A stretch of 61,057 bases of DNA from Tychonema sp. LEGE 06208 (GCF_015207505.1 NZ_JADEWT010000026.1:1-61057); one strand, 5' to 3'. Positions 1-8,393 are shown, counted from the stretch's first letter. The notes: generated by a model from the letters alone, not told the origin. Translations and numbers: made by a program.

Positions 1-618
1 GATGCTTTGGGATGTCAGAAAGAAATAGCAGCGCTCATAATTAAGAAGAAAGGAGATTATCTTTTAGCGCTAAAAGGGAATCAAAAACTTCTTCATGAAG
101 ACGTAAAAACCTGGTTTGAATTAGCTCAAAAAGAAGAGTTTGGTGGCAGAGAGCATAGCTATTATCAACAAATAGAAGCCGGGCATCATCGAGTTGAAAA
201 AAGACAAATTTGGACCGTGGCAGTCTCAGAGCTTCCATCTCTTCATAATCAATCATTATGGACTGGATTAAAAACGGTTGTGATGATCGTAAGTGAAAGA
301 CGTTTGTGGAATAAAACAACCACAGAAGTTCGCTTTTATTTAAGTAGTTTAGCCAGTAATGCCGAGAAGATTTCTCAAGCAATTCGCAGTCATTGGGGTA
401 TTGAAAATAGCTTACATTGGACATTGGATGTTACTTTTTGTGAAGACAAGAGTCGGATTCGTAAAGATAATTCTCCTGAAAACTTTGCTCTTCTACGTCG
501 TTTAGCCATCAATTTACTGAAACAAGAAAAAGGATTTAAAGGAAGTTTAAAAATGAAGCGGTATCTGGCGGGAATGGATAATAATTATTTAGTCCAAATA
601 TTAAACTCTGCCAGTTAA
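1..618 (+). CDS. ISAs1-family transposase, C-terminal part
   Basis: DDE transposase of the ISAs1 (H-repeat) family, truncated by the window edge. The frame is open from base 1, where codons read DALGCQKEIA, so the gene begins upstream. The end of the protein carries the usual ISAs1 block RSHWGIENSLHWTLDVTF (around residues 127-145) followed by the SRIRK and PENFALLRRLAINLL stretches. No terminal inverted repeat could be assigned downstream of the stop. AT-rich codon use differs from most genes of the window, as expected for a mobile element. Confidence 0.9.
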   Translation, partial: DALGCQKEIAALIIKKKGDYLLALKGNQKLLHEDVKTWFELAQKEEFGGREHSYYQQIEAGHHRVEKRQIWTVAVSELPSLHNQSLWTGLKTVVMIVSERRLWNKTTTEVRFYLSSLASNAEKISQAIRSHWGIENSLHWTLDVTFCEDKSRIRKDNSPENFALLRRLAINLLKQEKGFKGSLKMKRYLAGMDNNYLVQILNSAS

Positions 619-796
619 CGCTCGAAAACTCAAACAGATTCCCGATCTAAATTGATTCAGCTTCGAGAATTCAGAAGTTCTTAAAGCTCGATTTTTACTG
701 GGTTAATTCCATCGGATTTAATAGTTTTAAGAAAGATTTTTTCAGAAAAAGACTCACGCACAAATATGATTTTTTGTCAACTTAATTTAGATGCGT

Positions 797-1045
797 TTAC
801 CCTGCTGTTGATGTGGTACTATCAACTGGTGGCTCCTCGATTTGTTTGAATTCTGATGTTTGAGGGATTTTGAGCGGATTTTCAACAGTTGTATTCAGGC
901 TAATTTTATCATCTGACTCTTTGAAGTCTTGAGTGCTTAATGTTTCTCGATCTGCAATCGGTGGCATGGCTGCCAATGGTAAAGAACCAACAAGTAGATA
1001 CAGTAAACCTGCTCCGCCGGCACTAAATAGTAAATGTGTTTTCAT
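797..1045 (-). CDS. Small secreted or membrane-anchored protein, function unknown
   Basis: An 82-residue protein I do not recognise. Residues 1-27 form a hydrophobic N-terminus (KTHLLFSAGGAGLLYLLVGS) ending near LAAMPP, consistent with a signal peptide; the remainder is polar, acidic and Thr/Ser rich without a fold signature. The ATG is preceded by GAGGAG at 7-nt spacing, which supports the start. It is transcribed alone. Only the signal peptide and the ribosome binding site argue that it is real. Confidence 0.5.
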   Translation of the reverse strand: MKTHLLFSAGGAGLLYLLVGSLPLAAMPPIADRETLSTQDFKESDDKISLNTTVENPLKIPQTSEFKQIEEPPVDSTTSTAG

Positions 1046-1468
1046 TGCGACTCCTCACCAAGAAATTCTAAAATTGCTAGTAGCTTTCTAGCGATTGTAA
1101 ATCTATTTGGTAGCCAAATCCACAAGTTTTAAATTCATGACTTTTAGATTTTTTATATCTTTAATAAGTTCTGTAATAGATTATGCAAAAATGGTGTCGC
1201 TGTGCTCTTGGTAGGGGTTCAGGTGCGCCGAGTTACTATACAGATAGACTGTGTACGGAGGCGACTTTGTATAAAATAATTGCTTTAGTTTGCGGAAGCA
1301 GGGGCGACGATCGCTCTACCGGGTTTTTCGGCACAATATTTGCTTAAAACTTTCTATTTCGGTTCCAAAATCCGGTTTCTTGGTTCGGGTGTGTATGCCA
1401 AAAATGCCGATCGCAATTTGAGGGCGATCGGCATTTTTGGCAATTTATTTATTTGTCTAGTTGACATA
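1046..1468. other. Gene-free spacer
   Basis: Spacer between the small secreted protein and the MFS gene. It contains a GCGATCGG-cored 19-bp hairpin (listed separately) and a CCGGTTTCTTGG fragment belonging to the AAACCGG repeat group. No tRNA or further gene was seen. Confidence 0.5.
1396..1442. terminator. Perfect 19-bp hairpin, possible terminator of the MFS gene
   Basis: Left arm 1396-1414 and right arm 1424-1442 are perfect reverse complements (TGCCAAAAATGCCGATCGC) with a 9-nt loop. It lies 27 bp after the stop of the minus-strand MFS gene. No clean U-run follows on either strand, so the terminator role is inference. Confidence 0.5.
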
Positions 1469-2755
1469 TCACAAAAGTTGTTTTTTTGCAATAATTTTTT
1501 CTTTCAACATGGGATCGAGCTTTCGCAAAATCGCGATCGCCAATATCACGCTAACAGCCAAACCCAACCAAAAATTATCCGCCCCCAATTTACCCTGATC
1601 CAAGGCGAAACCGCCCAGCGGCGGCCCGATTAAATAGCCGATCGCCCAACACTGAGAATTAAGCGCCAAATACACGCCCCGCAAAGAATCCGGCGCTAAA
1701 TCCACCACCAAAGCCGAAGCAAAAGGCGTATAAGCAACTGTCGCTAAGGACAAAAAGCTCAAGCCTAAAACAGCTAAAAATAGATTGCCAGTTGCTGCCA
1801 TTCCCGTCAAGCCGATCGCGATAAATCCCATTCCCCACAGCAGCGCCGAAATCATCAAAGCTTTTGGATGGGAAAACCCCCTCAAAGCTTTCACAATCGG
1901 CAGTTGCAAAGCTACCGTTAAAAATGTACTAAAAGCAAACAAAACGGTAATTGTACCTGTAGAAAAGCCTCCTCCCGATGTCCCCACCTGCACAAACTTA
2001 CTAAAATACAGCGGCATTGTGGTTTGAATTTGGGAAATGTAGAGAGTGAACAAAATATTTACCGAGGCATATACTAGCAAAGTGCGATCGTTCAACGCCA
2101 CCATCCAGCCATTTTTGAGATTTTTTGGGCTTGCATCTGTTGCAGTAGAAGGTTTATAGGTTTCTGAAATCGCGATCGCCACCACCGCAAACAGCACTAT
2201 AAACGAGATACCGTCGATAATAAAGAGCGATCGATAATTCCCCGTTACCGCAATCAAAACACCGCCAAAAATAATCCCAACTTGCAAACCCAAATTATCA
2301 GCAAGCCGCGTCAAAGCAAAAGCCTCCTGTCGCCGATCGCCCTCCGTTAAATCCGCCACCATTGTCTCCGTTGGAGGCCAATACAAACCCACGCCAAAAC
2401 CCATCAGTACATTTCCTGCAACTAAGCCGCCGAAATTATTAGTTGCCGCCAGTACAAAAGAAGCCACAGCCGCAATCATTGTCGCCAGCAATAAAGTTCG
2501 CCGCCTTCCCCAAAATTTAGAATCGCAAAAAGAACCGCCCAAAACGCGGCCGAATATTCCCGCAATTGAACCGATACCCAAACCGATACCAACAGCAGTT
2601 GCAGATAAACCGACGCGATCGACAAAAAAGATCGGCGCATAAAATAAAGTAAAACCGGTGCCGCTTTGGGAGAGGAATCTGCCTGCGGCGAGAATCCAGA
2701 CTTGAGTGGGGAGACGGGGAAGCCAAGATGATAGTTGAAATTTCAATTTAGGCAT
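1469..2755 (-). CDS. MFS transporter
   Basis: Major facilitator superfamily permease of about 428 residues with twelve predicted membrane segments. The loop between helices 2 and 3 carries a motif-A-like stretch (GRVLGGSFCDSKFWGRRRTLL), typical of drug:proton antiporters and sugar permeases. A long cytoplasmic loop near residues 200-225 separates the two six-helix halves. An in-frame TTG lies 33 bp further upstream, but ATG at 2755 gives the more usual short N-terminus (MPKLKFQL). The substrate cannot be told. The gene is monocistronic and is followed by a 19-bp hairpin. Confidence 0.85.
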   Translation of the reverse strand: MPKLKFQLSSWLPRLPTQVWILAAGRFLSQSGTGFTLFYAPIFFVDRVGLSATAVGIGLGIGSIAGIFGRVLGGSFCDSKFWGRRRTLLLATMIAAVASFVLAATNNFGGLVAGNVLMGFGVGLYWPPTETMVADLTEGDRRQEAFALTRLADNLGLQVGIIFGGVLIAVTGNYRSLFIIDGISFIVLFAVVAIAISETYKPSTATDASPKNLKNGWMVALNDRTLLVYASVNILFTLYISQIQTTMPLYFSKFVQVGTSGGGFSTGTITVLFAFSTFLTVALQLPIVKALRGFSHPKALMISALLWGMGFIAIGLTGMAATGNLFLAVLGLSFLSLATVAYTPFASALVVDLAPDSLRGVYLALNSQCWAIGYLIGPPLGGFALDQGKLGADNFWLGLAVSVILAIAILRKLDPMLKEKIIAKKQLL

Positions 2756-2796
2756 ATACAGCAGATTGTAGGTCGATGGAGTTAGCAATTAGTGGT

Positions 2797-2938
2797 AAAT
2801 TAATAGGGTGTCTCAGCTTTGAGCGGTCAATATATCGATCGAACAATCCCCGCTGACGCACCACCCTACAACGGACTAAATTAGTAGCGTGCCTCAGCTT
2901 TTAGCCGTTAATTATCTATAAAACAATCCGCTGCGGTT
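2797..2938. repeat. Imperfect direct repeat of about 60 bp
   Basis: Two copies, about 2797-2856 and 2877-2938, share the blocks CTCAGCTTT, AGC(G/C)GT(C/T)AAT, AT(C/A)AACAATCC and CGCTG. The copies are 80 bp apart and diverged at perhaps a quarter of positions, so this is an old tandem duplication or two copies of a dispersed repeat. The rest of the 2789-3113 spacer holds a palindrome (next entry) and presumably the promoter of the downstream gene. Confidence 0.6.
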
Positions 2939-2952
2939 GCGCCTAAAATTAC

Positions 2953-2980
2953 AAATGCTCGATCGCGCGATCGAACATTT
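2953..2980. promoter_or_regulatory. 28-nt near-perfect palindrome
   Basis: AAATGcTCGATCGC / GCGATCGAaCATTT form 14-nt arms with a single mismatch, centred on TCGATCGCGCGATCGA. It lies 134 bp before the start of the membrane-protein gene at 3114. It could be an operator, or merely overlapping HIP1-like octamers. Confidence 0.35.
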
Positions 2981-3113
2981 TCCCGCCAGCTTAACAATTC
3001 TTCTAAGTCAGTTAAAAAAGTTACCATTCATTTAAAAATACTTAACACGATTTTCTAGAAAAGTTAGTTAAACTCTAGAAAAGGCAGAAAAAAATTTTAG
3101 AGGGTCTAATTAT

Positions 3114-3620
3114 ATGACAGCTATTACAACATCAAGAGTGGAATCAATCAAACCGCGCTGGCAAGCAATTGTCATGGTAGCCCTAATTTTCTGGCTCAGC
3201 GCTAGCCTGATTATGGATTTAGTAATTATGCCCAGCCTGTTTGTATCGGGAATGATGACATCTCCTGAGTTTGCAACAGCCGGAAATATGATGTTCTGGG
3301 GATTCAACCGCGTTGAGTTGATCTGTTCGGGCGTGGTAGCAACGGGTTTGATGGTTTTGAGCAATTTATTCGGTGACTTCGGCAAGCGCAGTCGCACAGC
3401 AATCATATTATCATTGGTACTTCTGGCGATCGCCCTAATTGACACCTACAGCCTCACACCTCAAATGAGCGCCTTGGGAATGCAGCTAAATCTGTTCGAT
3501 TCAGCAGCAGAAGTCCCCGCCGGAATGAATTTACTGCACCAAGGATATTTTGTCTTAGAAGCTGCGAAGTTGACCCTCGGCGCTACCTTAGTGGGCTGGT
3601 GCTACCAAAACCAAGTTTAA
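3114..3620 (+). CDS. Conserved four-helix membrane protein, function unknown
   Basis: A 168-residue integral membrane protein. Hydrophobic segments lie near residues 18-40, 58-85 (motif FWGFNRVELICSG), 98-115 and 140-162, suggesting four helices with cytosolic ends. The motif MNLLHQGYFVLEAAKL in the last helix is conserved-looking. I know similar uncharacterised proteins in cyanobacteria but no function. The ATG follows TTAGAGGGTCTAATTAT, giving AGAGG as ribosome binding site. Transcribed singly and closed by a strong Rho-independent terminator. Confidence 0.75.
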   Translation: MTAITTSRVESIKPRWQAIVMVALIFWLSASLIMDLVIMPSLFVSGMMTSPEFATAGNMMFWGFNRVELICSGVVATGLMVLSNLFGDFGKRSRTAIILSLVLLAIALIDTYSLTPQMSALGMQLNLFDSAAEVPAGMNLLHQGYFVLEAAKLTLGATLVGWCYQNQV

Positions 3621-3658
3621 CCGACACAATCCTCAGAGGTTGAGTTGATAAAAAACTC

Positions 3659-3702
3659 AAAAATTAGCGGCGGGCGTGAATTCACACCCGCCGTTAATTT
3701 TT
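3659..3702 (+). terminator. Rho-independent terminator
   Basis: Arms AAAAATTAGCGGCGGGCGTG (3659-3678) and CACACCCGCCGTTAATTTTT (3683-3702) pair with two mismatches around a 4-nt loop and end in a T-run. It sits about 40 bp after the stop of the gene at 3114-3620. Confidence 0.85.
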
Positions 3703-3721
3703 GGAAATTTTAGCCATCTTG

Positions 3722-3852
3722 ATATATAGCGGTTATCAAGCGTGGTGAGGTATGCCCAATGCCCGATGCCCAAGGCCCAATCCCTCCGCTTCGCGCTCGC
3801 CCTGTTTGGCCAATGCCGCATACTACCTCATCTTTCTGAAAAAGGCTATATT
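3722..3852. repeat. Paired-arm repeat element, copy 1
   Basis: Left arm TATATAGCGGTTATCAAG and GGTGAGGTATGCCC, right arm TACCTCATCTTTCTG and AAAAAGGCTATATT. The core is built of CCCAATG/CCCGATG-like heptamers plus a CCTCCGCTTCGCGCTCGC block. Same family as 8394-8514, 13657-13764, 18513-18654 and 21270-21428. Confidence 0.8.
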
Positions 3853-3862
3853 TCAGTCAATC

Positions 3863-4156
3863 CTACTCGGAAGCTTCCGCCTCATCAGATTTTGGCCACA
3901 GCAACCGCAAGCCCATTACCGCAAATCCGATCGCCGCGATCGTCTTTACCAATTGTTCCGGTAACACCTCCGCCGTACCTTGTCCAACCAAAACACCGAT
4001 TAAACTAGCCAGCAACAGCGCCGACGCAGTGCCGAAAAATACAGCCCTAGGCGAGTTAGAACTGCTACCAAGGGCGATCGTAGCTAATTGACTTTTGTCA
4101 CCCAATTCTGACAAAAACACCGTCATAAAAGTTATTCCTAAAAGTTGCCAATCCAT
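3863..4156 (-). CDS. GDT1/UPF0016 half-size cation exchanger
   Basis: A 97-residue single-domain member of the GDT1/TMEM165 (UPF0016) family of Mn2+/Ca2+:H+ exchangers. The signature E-x-G-D-K-(S/T) appears as ELGDKS at residues 17-22 in the first of three membrane helices. Full-size family members have two such domains; here the second half is the neighbouring gene at 4503-4976, so the two products probably form a hetero-oligomer. In cyanobacteria members of this family export manganese towards the thylakoid lumen or periplasm. The C-terminus is short and acidic (SDEAEASE). Confidence 0.85.
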   Translation of the reverse strand: MDWQLLGITFMTVFLSELGDKSQLATIALGSSSNSPRAVFFGTASALLLASLIGVLVGQGTAEVLPEQLVKTIAAIGFAVMGLRLLWPKSDEAEASE

Positions 4157-4502
4157 GTTTATTTTTTAGTTATGAATTTGTAGGGCGCACAACGCGCACC
4201 GATTGAATTTGTAGACTTACCCACAGGCTCCCAGAAACCAGGTTTCTCTCCAAAATCTTCGGTTTCACCCAAAGATGCAGCCAGAAACCAGGTTTCTTGC
4301 AACTTATCCCCACCCAATCAGTAATATCAAATCCTCTCTTCATCGGAATAGTAAATTCACTGTTGACTGTTGACTGTTGACTGTTGACTGTTGACTGCTG
4401 ACTGTTGACTGCTGACTGTTAACAGTTAACAGTTAACATCATGTATGAGTGCAACCTGACATGATATAATTACCATTTCTAAAATCTAAAATCTCAAATC
4501 GT
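4157..4502. repeat. Spacer filled by repeats
   Basis: Holds two AGAAACCAGGTTTCT palindromes (4233-4247 and 4283-4297), then an element at about 4325-4472 with eleven heptamers (CTGTTGA and variants, 4360-4436) between conserved flanks (left ATCAAATCCTCTCTTCATCG, right GAGTGCAACC and CATGATAT). The same element occurs inverted at about 59963-60078. No gene seen. Confidence 0.75.
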
Positions 4503-4976
4503 TTATCCCAGCACTTCCCACAGCAAAGCCGCCGCAATCAGCAGCAAAATCACCCCAGCAGCTCTCTCCAAAGTTTTCGGAGCAATCCGACTAGCCAGCC
4601 ACCTTCCCAGCAAAACCCCCAGCAAACTGGTTGCTATCAAAGCCGAACCCGCACCCGCAAAAACAATCCAAGGATTCCGAGATTCAGCCGTCATCAGCAA
4701 AATCGCGAGCTGAGTTTTGTCTCCAATTTCAGCAAAAAAAATAGTTCCAAACGTCGAAGCAAAAATTGCCCAGTGGTTGGGCTTCAGTCCTTTTTCTTCC
4801 TGACAAATATCGGCATTTGTACTCACTGAGAGTTCAACCTGCTCCGGGGTTAAAGCAGCACAACTCTTAGAAGCCTCTATTATTTGTGTTTGTAGGTGTT
4901 GTGGCAAGTCGGAATTGGGGGTGGGTGAGTCAGAACCAGACAAGCTTGGCGGTAAAGAATCAAGTTTCACGGGCAA
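4503..4976 (-). CDS. GDT1/UPF0016 half-size cation exchanger with N-terminal extension
   Basis: Second half-size GDT1/TMEM165-like exchanger, 157 residues. Residues 1-65 are a polar Pro/Ser/Glu-rich extension without fold; the membrane domain follows, with the signature EIGDKT at residues 83-88 and three hydrophobic helices to the C-terminus (LLIAAALLWEVLG). A TAG lies directly upstream in frame, so translation starts at TTG 4976 or GTG 4970. Same orientation as the 3863-4156 gene but separated by a repeat-rich spacer of 346 bp; partner role is inferred from each carrying one signature motif. Confidence 0.85.
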   Translation of the reverse strand: MPVKLDSLPPSLSGSDSPTPNSDLPQHLQTQIIEASKSCAALTPEQVELSVSTNADICQEEKGLKPNHWAIFASTFGTIFFAEIGDKTQLAILLMTAESRNPWIVFAGAGSALIATSLLGVLLGRWLASRIAPKTLERAAGVILLLIAAALLWEVLG

Positions 4977-5442
4977 TGAGTGCTAAACGCTATTTATTTT
5001 TGACTTCTAGTTTTAATCTTAACTTTCTCTGTGCCTGATTTTACTTGCGCCCGGGTAATCTTTTTTACCGGAGTTTCCAGAAACTAATTCCAGAAACCAC
5101 TCACCGCGCCTAAATACGCACAAATCGAACCAGACAATTTTAGATTTTAGATTGAAGAATTGGGGATGATTCACTGGATATGGGTTTAATCTCATGTCCG
5201 GTGAATTGACCGCAATCAGTAAGGTTCGTAGTACGTCAGTCAGTGTCCGCTCTTGCGTTGCGGACTCGCATTCGGCACGGGCGATCCGTTTTTGTTATAG
5301 TAATCGATCGCACATGATATGACGCTTCCCTACAGTTGCACGATTTAGGAAAAATGATACAACCGCGAGATTTATCTGTGGAATCAATTTTTCAATCAAA
5401 AATCCACAATCCACAATCCACAATCCAAAATCTAAAATTGTA
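4977..5442. other. Gene-free spacer
   Basis: No coding frame with convincing composition. It contains AATCCAC heptamers (around 5398-5430) followed by AATCTAAAAT, of the short-tandem-repeat type seen throughout the window. Promoter of the GDT1-like gene is presumably near its left end. Confidence 0.45.
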
Positions 5443-6093
5443 TTAGGTGCCGTAAGTTCGATCGCCCGCATCACCCAAACCAGGTACAATAAAACCCTGT
5501 TCGTTGACTGTTTCGTCGATCGTCGCCGTGTAAATAATCAAATTCGGGTACTCTGCACTCAGCATCTTCAAAGCTGGAGGAGCAACCACCACAGAAATAA
5601 TCCGAATCAAGCTCGGATCAATTCCCCGCGAAGTCAACTCCCGCATAGTCGCCCCAATCGTACCACCAGTCGCCAGCATCGGCTCGCTAATTATCACCCG
5701 CGTTTGGGGATTAAACTGCGCCGGCAATTTATTCAGATAACAACTCGGTTGCAGCGTCTCCTCATTCCTCGCCATCCCCAGATGGTAAACCGAAGCCAGC
5801 GGCACCACCGTCTGAATTCCTTCCAGCAGCGACAAACCCGCCCGCAAAATCGGTACCACAACTAACGGAGCTTCCGGGTTAATAAACGTCGCCGGACATT
5901 GTGCCAAAGGTGTCTGCACCGTTGTCTCCACAGTCGGCAGCCAATCTCGAATTGCCTCGTAGGCCAGCCACCTTCCCAATTCTGTCATCGCAGAACGAAA
6001 AAGTACCGATGGGGTGGCCGCGTCGCGGGCGACAGCCAGCCAGTGTTTGATTAACGGATGTGGAGGAACGTAAACGCGCAGTTGCAGGGACAT
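5443..6093 (-). CDS. upp: Uracil phosphoribosyltransferase
   Basis: Salvage enzyme converting uracil and PRPP to UMP. The 216-residue product starts MSLQLRVYVPPHPLIKHW and shows the family blocks VVPILRAGLSLLEGI, the PRPP-binding region PMLATGGTIGATMRELTSRG (with Ala-Thr-Gly-Gly in place of the commoner DPMLATGGS) and the C-terminal uracil-binding segment near GLGDAGDRTYGT. The frame stays open upstream to 6210, but that extension is encoded by an inverted-repeat element and is rejected; ATG 6093 matches the family N-terminus. Monocistronic. Confidence 0.93.
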   Translation of the reverse strand: MSLQLRVYVPPHPLIKHWLAVARDAATPSVLFRSAMTELGRWLAYEAIRDWLPTVETTVQTPLAQCPATFINPEAPLVVVPILRAGLSLLEGIQTVVPLASVYHLGMARNEETLQPSCYLNKLPAQFNPQTRVIISEPMLATGGTIGATMRELTSRGIDPSLIRIISVVVAPPALKMLSAEYPNLIIYTATIDETVNEQGFIVPGLGDAGDRTYGT

Positions 6094-6132
6094 GAGGAAA
6101 TTGCCGAGATTGCTAGGTTTCAGGGATTTTAT

Positions 6133-6200
6133 GCACAGAGCGATCGTTTTCGTTGGCGTAGCCCCCGTAGGGGCGGGCTTCGCTAACGATCGCTCTGTGC
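6133..6200. repeat. Multi-hairpin inverted repeat upstream of upp
   Basis: Perfect 16-bp arms GCACAGAGCGATCGTT (6133-6148) and AACGATCGCTCTGTGC (6185-6200) enclose a nested CCCCGTAGGGG hairpin and GCGTAGCCC/GGGCTTCGC arms. It lies 39 bp before the upp start and reads through as an apparent N-terminal extension. Confidence 0.75.
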
Positions 6201-6429
6201 AACTTATCACAATCTTTAATCGAAAATCTCAAATCGAAAATGGAACATCTCAAATCCTACAACTGGCTTGGTTTGCCGACCGCCGCCAACTTATTGAAAT
6301 ATTTTTCTAATAGTGTTGACATTAATTAGCAACAAGGCTATAGTGATTTTTAGTGTTCTCCTCTCAAAGGATCGGCAGACGGGGGCAGTCGGCAATGGTA
6401 GACTGTTCCCGCATTTTTTTTGGGAAGCC

Positions 6430-6665
6430 AGAAGCCTTGCGAAGGAAGAAGGCATCCGAAGGAAGAAGAAAGAGGGAAGTTCGGCAACGGATTATGTAAC
6501 GGATGTAACGGATTATGTAACGGACGTAAGTCCGTCGGAAGAAGGAAGAGGGAAGAAGGCATCCGAAGGAAGAGGGAAGAGGGAAGAGGGAAGAGGGAAG
6601 AAGGAAGAGGGAAGAAGGAAGAGGGAAGACACAAGAAGGCATCCGAAGCTAGAAGCTAGAAGCTA
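6430..6665. repeat. Purine-rich low-complexity tract
   Basis: Iterated GAAGGAAGAGG units interrupted by AAGTTCGGCAACGGATTATG, TGTAACGGA repeats and GTAAGTCCGTCGGAAGAAGG. An equivalent block with the same interruption occurs at about 49765-49880. Long open frames on both strands here (Arg/Glu/Lys or Leu/Pro/Ser repeats) are repeat artefacts. The remainder of the 6094-6781 spacer contains AGAAGCTAG heptamer-like repeats and the crtH promoter region. Confidence 0.75.
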
Positions 6666-6781
6666 GAAGCTATAGGTTAGAACAGGCTGACACACCAGAG
6701 GTAGAGGGAAAATCGCAGAGGCAAGAGTTCAGGAAGGGCGATCGACTGTAAAATTATCTCAATATTAAGATTTTTAACCTA

Positions 6782-8326
6782 ATGTCAGCTCCTACTCAAT
6801 CCCAGTTATTCTCTCCCAACTCCGGCCCTACAGAGCAAGAATTTGATGTGATAGTCATCGGTTCCGGCATTGGCGGACTCGTGACAGCCACCCAGCTAGC
6901 AGCCAAGAAAGCCAAAGTTTTGGTGCTCGAAAGCTACACAATTCCCGGCGGTAGTGCTGGATATTTCGATCGAGAAGGCTACAGATTTGATGTCGGAGCC
7001 TCCATGATATTTGGATTCGGACAGCGCGGCACCACTAACCTCCTCACCCGCGCCCTCAAAGCAGTCAACGTCACCCTAGAAACAATTCCCGACCCCGTGC
7101 AGCTTCACTATCACCTACCCGACGGCTTGGATTTGGAAGTACCCCAGCCTTATGAGAAATACTTGCAAGAATTAACCGACAGGTTCCCCCACGAACGCCA
7201 AGGAATCCAGAAATTTTATGGCGAATGCTGGAACGTCTTCAACTGCCTCAACGGCATGGAATTGCTATCCCTAGAAGAACCCGGATATCTGGTGCGAGTC
7301 TTCTTTCAAAATCCTTTAGCCTGTTTGGGATTAGTAAAATATTTGCCTCAAAATACTGGCGACATTGCGCGGCGCTACATAAAAGACCCGACTTTACTAA
7401 AATTTATCGACATGGAATGCTACTACTGGTCTGTAGTACCTGCAGACTTAACACCGATGATTAACGCCGGAATGGTATTTTCCGACAGACATTACGGCGG
7501 CATAAATTATCCCAAAGGCGGAGTCGGTCAAATTGCCCAAAAATTGGTCGAAGGATTAGAAAAATGCGGCGGGAAAATTCAATACAAAGCTAAAGCAAAA
7601 AAAATTATCACAGAAAACGGCCGCGCTGTCGGAGTCGAACTCGCAACGGGCGAAGTTTACCGCGCCAAGCGAATAGTTTCTAACGCCACGCGCTGGGATA
7701 CTTTTGAAAAATTGCTGCCTGCAGAAGAGATGCCAGCTAGCGAGAAGAAATGGCAGCAGCGCTATCAAAAAGCACCGAGTTTCCTGAGTTTACATTTGGG
7801 AGTGGAAGCAAGCGCCATCCCTGCCGGTACTGCCTGCCACCACATTTTGTTAGAAGCTTGGGACAAAATGGAAGCGCCGGAGGGAACTATTTTAGTCTCA
7901 ATTCCGACCGTGCTAGACCCGGATTTAGCTCCGGCAGGATATCACATCGTTCACGCTTTTACTTCGAGTTGGATGGAAGAGTGGGAAGGACTGGCGGCGC
8001 AGGAATACGAGGAGAAAAAAGAAGAGGCTGCGGGGAGAATTATTGACAGATTAGAAACAATTTTTCCCGGTTTAGATGCTGGTTTGGATTATATGGAAGT
8101 GGGGACTGCGCGTTCTCACCGCCGCTTTTTGGGCCGCGAAGACGGAACTTACGGGCCGATTCCGCGACAGAAGTTAATGGGTTTGTTGGGAATGCCGTTT
8201 AATCGAACTTCTATGCCTGGTTTGTATTGTGTGGGCGACAGTACGTTTCCGGGACAGGGTTTAAATGCGGTGGCGTTTTCTGGCTTTGCTTGCGCGCACC
8301 GAATTGCTGTGGATTTGGGGTTCTAG
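6782..8326 (+). CDS. crtH: Carotene isomerase (prolycopene isomerase)
   Basis: Isomerises poly-cis-lycopene to all-trans-lycopene in cyanobacterial carotenoid synthesis. The 514-residue protein has the N-terminal FAD-binding motif VIVIGSGIGGLV (residues 23-34), an acidic residue ending strand 2 (LESYTIPGGSAGYF) and the C-terminal FAD contact PGLYCVGDSTFPGQGLNAVA. Sequence around YRFDVGASMIFGFG and SHRRFLGREDGTYGPIP is typical of CrtISO/CrtH rather than CrtI desaturases. The product is probably membrane-associated. It is transcribed alone and followed by a 13-bp hairpin. Confidence 0.93.
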   Translation: MSAPTQSQLFSPNSGPTEQEFDVIVIGSGIGGLVTATQLAAKKAKVLVLESYTIPGGSAGYFDREGYRFDVGASMIFGFGQRGTTNLLTRALKAVNVTLETIPDPVQLHYHLPDGLDLEVPQPYEKYLQELTDRFPHERQGIQKFYGECWNVFNCLNGMELLSLEEPGYLVRVFFQNPLACLGLVKYLPQNTGDIARRYIKDPTLLKFIDMECYYWSVVPADLTPMINAGMVFSDRHYGGINYPKGGVGQIAQKLVEGLEKCGGKIQYKAKAKKIITENGRAVGVELATGEVYRAKRIVSNATRWDTFEKLLPAEEMPASEKKWQQRYQKAPSFLSLHLGVEASAIPAGTACHHILLEAWDKMEAPEGTILVSIPTVLDPDLAPAGYHIVHAFTSSWMEEWEGLAAQEYEEKKEEAAGRIIDRLETIFPGLDAGLDYMEVGTARSHRRFLGREDGTYGPIPRQKLMGLLGMPFNRTSMPGLYCVGDSTFPGQGLNAVAFSGFACAHRIAVDLGF

Positions 8327-8328
8327 GA

Positions 8329-8358
8329 GAAATGTGGCAACACAGGTTGCCCCATTTC
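8329..8358 (+). terminator. Hairpin after crtH
   Basis: GAAATGTGGCAAC (8329-8341) pairs with GTTGCCCCATTTC (8346-8358) with one mismatch around a 4-nt ACAG loop, directly after the crtH stop. The following bases are only weakly T-rich. Confidence 0.65.
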
Positions 8359-8393
8359 TAACTCAGGACTTATGGATTGGGAGGTAATTCTGT

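Noticed and set aside
5443..6210. Longer upp frame starting at 6210
   Set aside because: The extra 39 codons come from an inverted-repeat element; ATG 6093 matches the family N-terminus.
6313..6666. Open frames of Arg/Glu/Lys or Leu/Pro/Ser repeats
   Set aside because: They arise from the GAAGGAAG tract and have no protein-like composition on either strand.
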